A stretch of DNA of 9,766 bases, from NCBI GenBank assembly GCA_900551225.1, contig URUZ01000204.1:1-9766 (forward strand), written 5' to 3'. This document shows positions 5,884-9,766 of this stretch, in pieces. Positions within the stretch are counted from its first letter, which is position 1; every line of letters starts with the position of its first letter. The notes under the pieces were generated by a model. That model was given only the letters and a program-made list of their open reading frames with translations. It searched no databases and had not been told where the DNA came from. The stretch comes from an uncultured Clostridium sp. (GTDB lineage: Bacteria > Bacillota > Clostridia > Lachnospirales > Lachnospiraceae). A program made the translations under genes and the position numbers.

Positions 5884-7580
5884 AGAAGGAACGGTATTTC
5901 CGGGACGAACTCCAGAAGCTGTTTTTCGGGTATGCCATTATTCCGGCAGTGATCTTTACGCTGGTCTGCGGCATGGTGTTTCTGGCGGCGCTGGTGAGCG
6001 GCAAGAAGAGCAGCAACCTGGCTGACAATGCCTTTGTGGCCGGGGAGCTGGAGCGGGTGCTGTCCGGATATGAGCAGGAGCTGGAGGACATGGCAGGCGG
6101 GATCGATCTGCCCGACGGACCCATGGACACTGAGAGCAGGGTGCGGATCTTCGAAGATTTCTATGGGATGTCCAACCGGCTGGGATACGAGGCGGACCTG
6201 TTTGTCATGGACCGGGCCGGGGAGGTGGTATTCTCCAGCAGGGAGGGCGTACCGGATTATCTGGCCCCGTCCCAGGAGGAAGGCTGGGGGATATTCGGTT
6301 CCATGGACCGCTCCCCCGGGGAAAATGTAGTCCGGCTGATGGAAGCGTGGAAGGGGCAGGAACGGGATATTGCCCTGGGGCGGGCCCTGCTGCGCGGAGA
6401 TGAGATTGTGGGCTACCTGGTGTTTACCGTGGGCAGCAGCCAGTTCAAACAGGCCACGGACCGGTCGGATACCCAGATTATTATTACGGACCGGTTCGGA
6501 TGGGTGTATTTGAGCAACAACTACAATTTTGTGGACAGCAGCAACCAGATCCTGCGGGCGGTGAGCCAGGCGGGAAGGCTGCTGAACTATGAGAACAATC
6601 TGTATCTGACGGCTGTGGGAAGCGTGCAAGGCGGGCTGTTCAGGGTATACTCCATATCAGATATCCAGAATATTGTGGTGTCTCTGGGGCTGGGCAGCGC
6701 GCTGGTAATCACTGCCCTGATTCTGATGACTGTGTGGGTGCTATTCAGCACCAGGAAAGTGACTGAGAAGAAGACGGCGGACTTCTACCGGATACTGGAC
6801 GTGCTGGAGAAGGCCAGGGGCGGGGACCTGGACTGCACCATCCAGATTGAGAGCAACAACGAATTCCGCACCATTGCGGACGCTTACAATGATACGATTG
6901 CCAGCCTGAAGCGACAGATGGAGAACAACAGGAAGATGACGGAGCTGGTGGCCATTTCCCAGAACAAACAGCTGGAGAGCCAGTTCAACCCGCATTTCCT
7001 CTACAATACCCTGGAAAATATCCGGTATATGTGCAGAATCGAGCCGGAGATCGCCGGGAAGATGGTGTTCAGCCTGTCCAGCCTTCTGCGGTACAGCCTG
7101 GACGGCAACAAGGCTGAGGTCACACTGGCCGAGGACCTGGAACATCTGGAGAACTACCTGACCATCTTAAAATACCGGTTTAACCGCAGGTTCAGCTACC
7201 AGATCGACGTGGAGCCGGCGGCGCTGGCCTGCAGGATTCCCAAGCTGGTGCTTCAGCCCATGATTGAGAACTCGGTGAAGTACGGCTTCGGCAACCAGGA
7301 GAATCTGAAGGTGGAGCTGAAAGCCTACATCCATGAGGGCAATCTGGTGATGATCTGCCGGGACGACGGCGTGGGAATCACCCCTGCCGTCCTCAGCGAG
7401 CTGACGGCCCTGCTGGATCAGAAGGAGAACAGAAGCAGACATTCAGGGCTTTACAATATACACCGCAGGACCCAGATCCTGTACGGTTACCCCTACGGAG
7501 TGGAGATCCGCAGCGCGGAGGGACACGGCACCACGCTGGTGGTCACTCTGCCGGCGCATATGGAGGAGACAGAATGCTAA
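5880..7580 (+). CDS. Membrane sensor histidine kinase, YesM/HptS type, 566 aa
   Basis: This is the kinase of the three-component system. Membrane segment 1 is at about residues 14-37. An extracytoplasmic region of about 225 residues follows, and membrane segment 2 is at about 265-289 (NIVVSLGLGSALVITALI). The outer region contains two PAS-like strands with similar wording, LFVMDRAGEVVFSS (107-120) and IIITDRFGWVYLS (200-212), which suggests a double Cache domain. A HAMP-like linker follows (about 290-345). The kinase core is the His_kinase type with QFNPHFLYN, where His372 is the phosphorylation site. The ATPase domain has an N-box MIENSVKYGF (461-470, Asn464), a G1 box DDGVGI (495-500) and a GHGTT G2 box (548-552). 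It overlaps the sensor lipoprotein gene by 4 nt and the regulator gene by 7 nt. The ligand is probably presented by the lipoprotein; that step is inferred. Confidence 0.9.
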   Translation: MKKERYFRDELQKLFFGYAIIPAVIFTLVCGMVFLAALVSGKKSSNLADNAFVAGELERVLSGYEQELEDMAGGIDLPDGPMDTESRVRIFEDFYGMSNRLGYEADLFVMDRAGEVVFSSREGVPDYLAPSQEEGWGIFGSMDRSPGENVVRLMEAWKGQERDIALGRALLRGDEIVGYLVFTVGSSQFKQATDRSDTQIIITDRFGWVYLSNNYNFVDSSNQILRAVSQAGRLLNYENNLYLTAVGSVQGGLFRVYSISDIQNIVVSLGLGSALVITALILMTVWVLFSTRKVTEKKTADFYRILDVLEKARGGDLDCTIQIESNNEFRTIADAYNDTIASLKRQMENNRKMTELVAISQNKQLESQFNPHFLYNTLENIRYMCRIEPEIAGKMVFSLSSLLRYSLDGNKAEVTLAEDLEHLENYLTILKYRFNRRFSYQIDVEPAALACRIPKLVLQPMIENSVKYGFGNQENLKVELKAYIHEGNLVMICRDDGVGITPAVLSELTALLDQKENRSRHSGLYNIHRRTQILYGYPYGVEIRSAEGHGTTLVVTLPAHMEETEC

Positions 7581-8350
7581 GGGTGTTGATTGCAGAAGAT
7601 GAAGATATTATCCGCAAGGGGCTGGTCTATACCGTGGACTGGCTGGGCATGGGCTGTGTGGTGGCTGCGGAGGCCGCCAACGGCCAGGAGGGGCTGGAGA
7701 AGATTCTGGAATTCAAGCCGGACGTGGTGATTGCAGATATCTGTATGCCCTATATGGATGGGATCGAGATGATCAAGAAGGCCGGGGAAACGGTGAAATT
7801 CAGAAGCATTATCCTGACCAGCTACGCGGATTTCGAGTACGCCAGAAGGGCCATTGATGCCAGGGTATGCGAGTACCTGTTAAAGCCTGTGGACGAGGAG
7901 GAGCTGGCCCGGATCATGGAGCGGCTTCAGGGGGAGATCGCCAGCAGCCGCCAGGTGGAGCAGGTGATGGAGCAGGCGGAGCTGGAAGGCGGCAATATGA
8001 ACCTGGAATACTACATGCAGCTGGACCTGTCGGAGAACCGGTACGTCTCCAGGGCCATTGAGGCAATCAGGCGGCGGTATGCGGACAAGCTGGGCATAGA
8101 GGGGATCTCTGAGGAATTAGGGGTCAGCGCCAGCTATCTCAGCAGAAAATTTAAAGAGGTGACAGGCCAGACATTTCTGGATTTCCTCAACAAATACAGG
8201 GTCCAGCAGGCCATTGTGTTGCTGAACACCGGGCAGTACCGGATCAGTGAGATATCGGATGCCTGCGGATTTACGGATTATAAGCATTTCTGTTCGGTTT
8301 TTAAGAAATACACCCTGAAATCGCCTACCAAGTTTGTAAAAGGCAGGTAA
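7574..8350 (+). CDS. Response regulator with AraC-type DNA-binding domain (YesN/HptR type), 258 aa
   Basis: This is the cytoplasmic transcription regulator phosphorylated by the kinase. The receiver domain (1-120) has the acidic pocket Glu8-Asp9-Glu10, the phospho-acceptor Asp55 in VVIADICMP, Thr82 and Lys104 in YLLKPV, so all key residues are present. A short linker (about 120-155) joins it to a C-terminal AraC domain (about 156-258) with two helix-turn-helix units: ISEELGVSASYLSRKFKEV and ISEISDACGFTDYKHFCSVF, the second followed by KSPTKF. At 258 aa it is the compact form, about the size of HptR; many YesN proteins are far longer. The start ATG has GGAGGAG 5 nt upstream within the kinase gene. 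Likely targets are its own operon and the transporter at 433, by analogy with related systems; no binding site is proven. No clear terminator follows. Confidence 0.92.
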   Translation: MLRVLIAEDEDIIRKGLVYTVDWLGMGCVVAAEAANGQEGLEKILEFKPDVVIADICMPYMDGIEMIKKAGETVKFRSIILTSYADFEYARRAIDARVCEYLLKPVDEEELARIMERLQGEIASSRQVEQVMEQAELEGGNMNLEYYMQLDLSENRYVSRAIEAIRRRYADKLGIEGISEELGVSASYLSRKFKEVTGQTFLDFLNKYRVQQAIVLLNTGQYRISEISDACGFTDYKHFCSVFKKYTLKSPTKFVKGR

Positions 8351-8370
8351 TGGCTGGGCTATGTTTTCTA

Positions 8371-8399
8371 TTGACTTATGATCTAAATTCATCTACAAT
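8371..8399 (+). promoter_or_regulatory. Housekeeping (sigma-A) promoter for the ecf genes
   Basis: The -35 box TTGACT (8371-8376) and the -10 box TACAAT (8394-8399) are separated by the ideal 17 nt, and each matches 5 of 6 consensus bases. Transcription would start near 8406, leaving a leader of about 78 nt before ecfA1. It shows that the ecf genes need not depend on the sensor operon. Confidence 0.8.
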
Positions 8400-8414
8400 T
8401 GAAAAACGTAACGA

Positions 8415-8443
8415 TGAAGCGCGCGCTCTCTGCGGGCGCTTCA
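8415..8443 (+). other. GC-rich hairpin in the ecfA1 leader
   Basis: tgaagcgc (8415-8422) pairs with gcgcttca (8436-8443). After one G-G mismatch, three more pairs close a 5-nt loop. No T run follows, so it is not a standard terminator. It lies near the predicted 5' end of the mRNA and may simply stabilise it. The leader is too short and simple for a known large riboswitch. Confidence 0.5.
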
Positions 8444-8483
8444 CTGCACACAGCAATAACACGCTCCAACCAGAGGACGGAAT

Positions 8484-9362
8484 ATGGGAATTGTAAAAGC
8501 TTCCAAGCTGATATTTGACTATATCAGGCGGGATGAGGATGAAAATATAGAAGAAGTCAAGCGAGCCATTGACGATGTGGATATTGACATCAGCAATGGG
8601 GATTTTGTGGCGGTTCTGGGCCACAATGGTTCCGGCAAGTCCACATTTGCCAAGCACATCAACGGCATCCTGCTGCCCTCGGAGGGCACGGTCTGGGTAT
8701 CCGGCATGGACACCAGGGATGAGGACCATATATGGGATGTGCGCAAAACCGCAGGCATGGTATTCCAGAATCCGGACAACCAGATCATCGGCAATGTGGT
8801 GGAGGAGGATGTGGGCTTCGGACCGGAGAACATGGGCATCCCTACAGAGGAAATCTGGCAGCGGGTGGATGAAAGCCTGGATGCCGTGGGTATGGCTGCT
8901 TACCGCCTTCAGTCCCCCAACAAGCTGTCCGGCGGGCAGAAGCAGCGGGTGGCTATCGCAGGCGTCATGGCCATGAAGCCCCAGTGCATCATTCTGGACG
9001 AGCCCACAGCCATGCTGGACCCCAATGGCCGCAGGGAGGTGATCCGCACCCTCAGACAGCTGAACAAGGCGGAGGGGATCACCGTCCTTTTGATTACCCA
9101 TTATATGGAAGAAGCCATTGACGCTGACCGGGTGATTGTGATGGACGATGGAAGGATCGTGATGGATGGAAAGCCCAGGGAGATCTTCTCCAGGGTGAAG
9201 GAGCTGAAATCCCACGGTCTGGACGTGCCCCAGGCCACTGAGCTGGCCTATGAGCTGAAACAGGCGGGGCTGCCCCTGACGGACGGGATACTGAGCCGCA
9301 GAGAGCTGGTGGAGCAGCTGGCTCCGCTGCTTGGGAAGCAGGTGGAACAGAATGTCAATTAA
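8484..9362 (+). CDS. ecfA1: Energy-coupling factor transporter ATPase EcfA1 (CbiO-type), 292 aa
   Basis: This is one of the two ATPases of the shared energy-coupling module that drives vitamin and micronutrient uptake through exchangeable S components, together with EcfA2 and EcfT. Motifs are Walker A GHNGSGKS (46-53), Q-loop Gln95 in VFQNPDNQIIG, signature LSGGQKQR (148-155), Walker B ILDEP with Asp172 and Glu173, D-loop AMLDP and H-loop His206 in LITHYMEEA. The NPDNQ form after the Q-loop is characteristic of the EcfA1 branch, and 292 aa is close to the usual 275-290. The start has AGAGG 7 nt upstream and its own promoter at 8371. The gene overlaps ecfA2 by 11 nt. In many Firmicutes ecfA1-ecfA2-ecfT follows the ribosomal rplQ gene; here a sensor operon lies upstream instead. 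Confidence 0.92.
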   Translation: MGIVKASKLIFDYIRRDEDENIEEVKRAIDDVDIDISNGDFVAVLGHNGSGKSTFAKHINGILLPSEGTVWVSGMDTRDEDHIWDVRKTAGMVFQNPDNQIIGNVVEEDVGFGPENMGIPTEEIWQRVDESLDAVGMAAYRLQSPNKLSGGQKQRVAIAGVMAMKPQCIILDEPTAMLDPNGRREVIRTLRQLNKAEGITVLLITHYMEEAIDADRVIVMDDGRIVMDGKPREIFSRVKELKSHGLDVPQATELAYELKQAGLPLTDGILSRRELVEQLAPLLGKQVEQNVN

Positions 9363-9766
9363 AGCAATTGATTTGAATTTTGTATATGGGGCGGGCACTG
9401 CATTTGAGCAGCAGGCCCTAAAGCATGTGAACTTCGAGATACAGGACGGGGAGTTTGTGGGGCTGATCGGCCACACCGGCTCCGGCAAATCCACCCTGAT
9501 CCAGCATTTAAACGGCCTGGAACGGGCCACCAGCGGCCAGCTGCTCTACAATGGAGAGGATATTTACAGCGACGGCTATGACATGAAGAGACTGCGCAGC
9601 AAGGTGGGCCTGGTGTTCCAGTATCCGGAACATCAGCTTTTTGAGGTGGACGTTCTGACGGACGTGTGCTTTGGGCCCAAGAACCAGGGGCTGTCTGAGG
9701 AGCAGGCGCAGGAGAAGGCCATGGAAGCCCTGACGCTGGTTGGCCTTGACCCTTCCTATTATAAAC
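9352..9766 (+). CDS. ecfA2: Energy-coupling factor transporter ATPase EcfA2, 5' part, cut by the window end
   Basis: The frame opens at ATG 9352, 11 nt before the end of ecfA1, and stays open for 138 complete codons to the last base. It reads MSIKAIDLNFVYGAGTAFEQ at its start, then Walker A GHTGSGKS (40-47) and Q-loop Gln90 in VFQYPEHQLFE. The YPEHQLF form is typical of EcfA2, the partner of EcfA1. The signature, Walker B and H-loop lie beyond the window, so integrity cannot be judged. The overlap implies coupled translation with ecfA1. EcfT would be expected next. Confidence 0.92.
   Translation, partial: MSIKAIDLNFVYGAGTAFEQQALKHVNFEIQDGEFVGLIGHTGSGKSTLIQHLNGLERATSGQLLYNGEDIYSDGYDMKRLRSKVGLVFQYPEHQLFEVDVLTDVCFGPKNQGLSEEQAQEKAMEALTLVGLDPSYYK

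Noticed and set aside
5757..6629. Open frame of 290 codons on the - strand opposite the sensor lipoprotein and kinase genes
   Set aside because: It spans the junction of two overlapping sense genes and shows no domain or ribosome binding site.
8400..8483. Riboswitch in the ecfA1 leader
   Set aside because: Only about 78 nt with a single imperfect hairpin; no conserved riboswitch core is seen and ecfA modules are shared rather than vitamin-specific.
8376..9530. Open frame of 384 codons on the - strand opposite ecfA1/ecfA2
   Set aside because: It runs antisense to two clear ATPase genes and across the promoter region, with no family resemblance.
1..9766. CRISPR array, tRNA or rRNA genes, integrase or phage genes
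   Set aside because: No spaced short direct repeats, tRNA-like sequence, rRNA sequence or recombinase-like frame was found on either strand.

Overview
The window looks like chromosomal DNA of a Gram-positive gut Clostridia, most likely a Lachnospiraceae of the Enterocloster/Hungatella/Clostridium type. The evidence is strong AGGAGG-like ribosome binding sites, lipobox signal peptides, a YesM/YesN-type kinase and regulator pair, ECF transporter ATPases, moderately high GC and Lachnospiraceae-style protein sequences. The genus is an inference. All genes lie on the + strand.

Layout: (1) 43-300, a small glutaredoxin-like protein followed by a hairpin terminator. (2) 433-4619, a binding-protein-dependent ABC importer of the AfuABC/FbpABC superfamily: a lipoprotein receptor, an intrinsic hairpin with an overlapping alternative stem, a permease with two fused permease halves, and an ATPase with a C-terminal TOBE-type region. 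(3) 4631-4799, a non-coding miniature transposable element (MITE) of 153 bp. It has 18-bp terminal inverted repeats beginning GTAA, a perfect 8-bp target duplication and three internal hairpins. (4) 4813-8350, a second binding-protein-like lipoprotein, a sensor histidine kinase and an AraC-type response regulator, overlapping head to tail. (5) From 8371, a good housekeeping promoter, then ecfA1 and the first 138 codons of ecfA2, which runs off the window end.

Regions 2 and 4 read as one functional unit: an importer plus a three-component sensor (extracytoplasmic binding protein, kinase, regulator). In known systems of this design, such as HptARS of Staphylococcus aureus, the binding protein presents an organophosphate or sugar-phosphate to the kinase, and the regulator switches on the uptake gene. 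The usual database label would be 'iron(III) transporter', but neither binding protein has the Tyr-Tyr pair of ferric receptors, so a phosphorylated small molecule is at least as likely. Removing the MITE and one copy of its target duplication leaves about 32 bp between the ATPase and sensor genes, so the two halves were probably a single six-gene operon before the element inserted.

The most unusual features are the MITE, which may fold as a four-way-junction RNA inside an operon, and the mutually exclusive hairpins between the receptor and permease genes.
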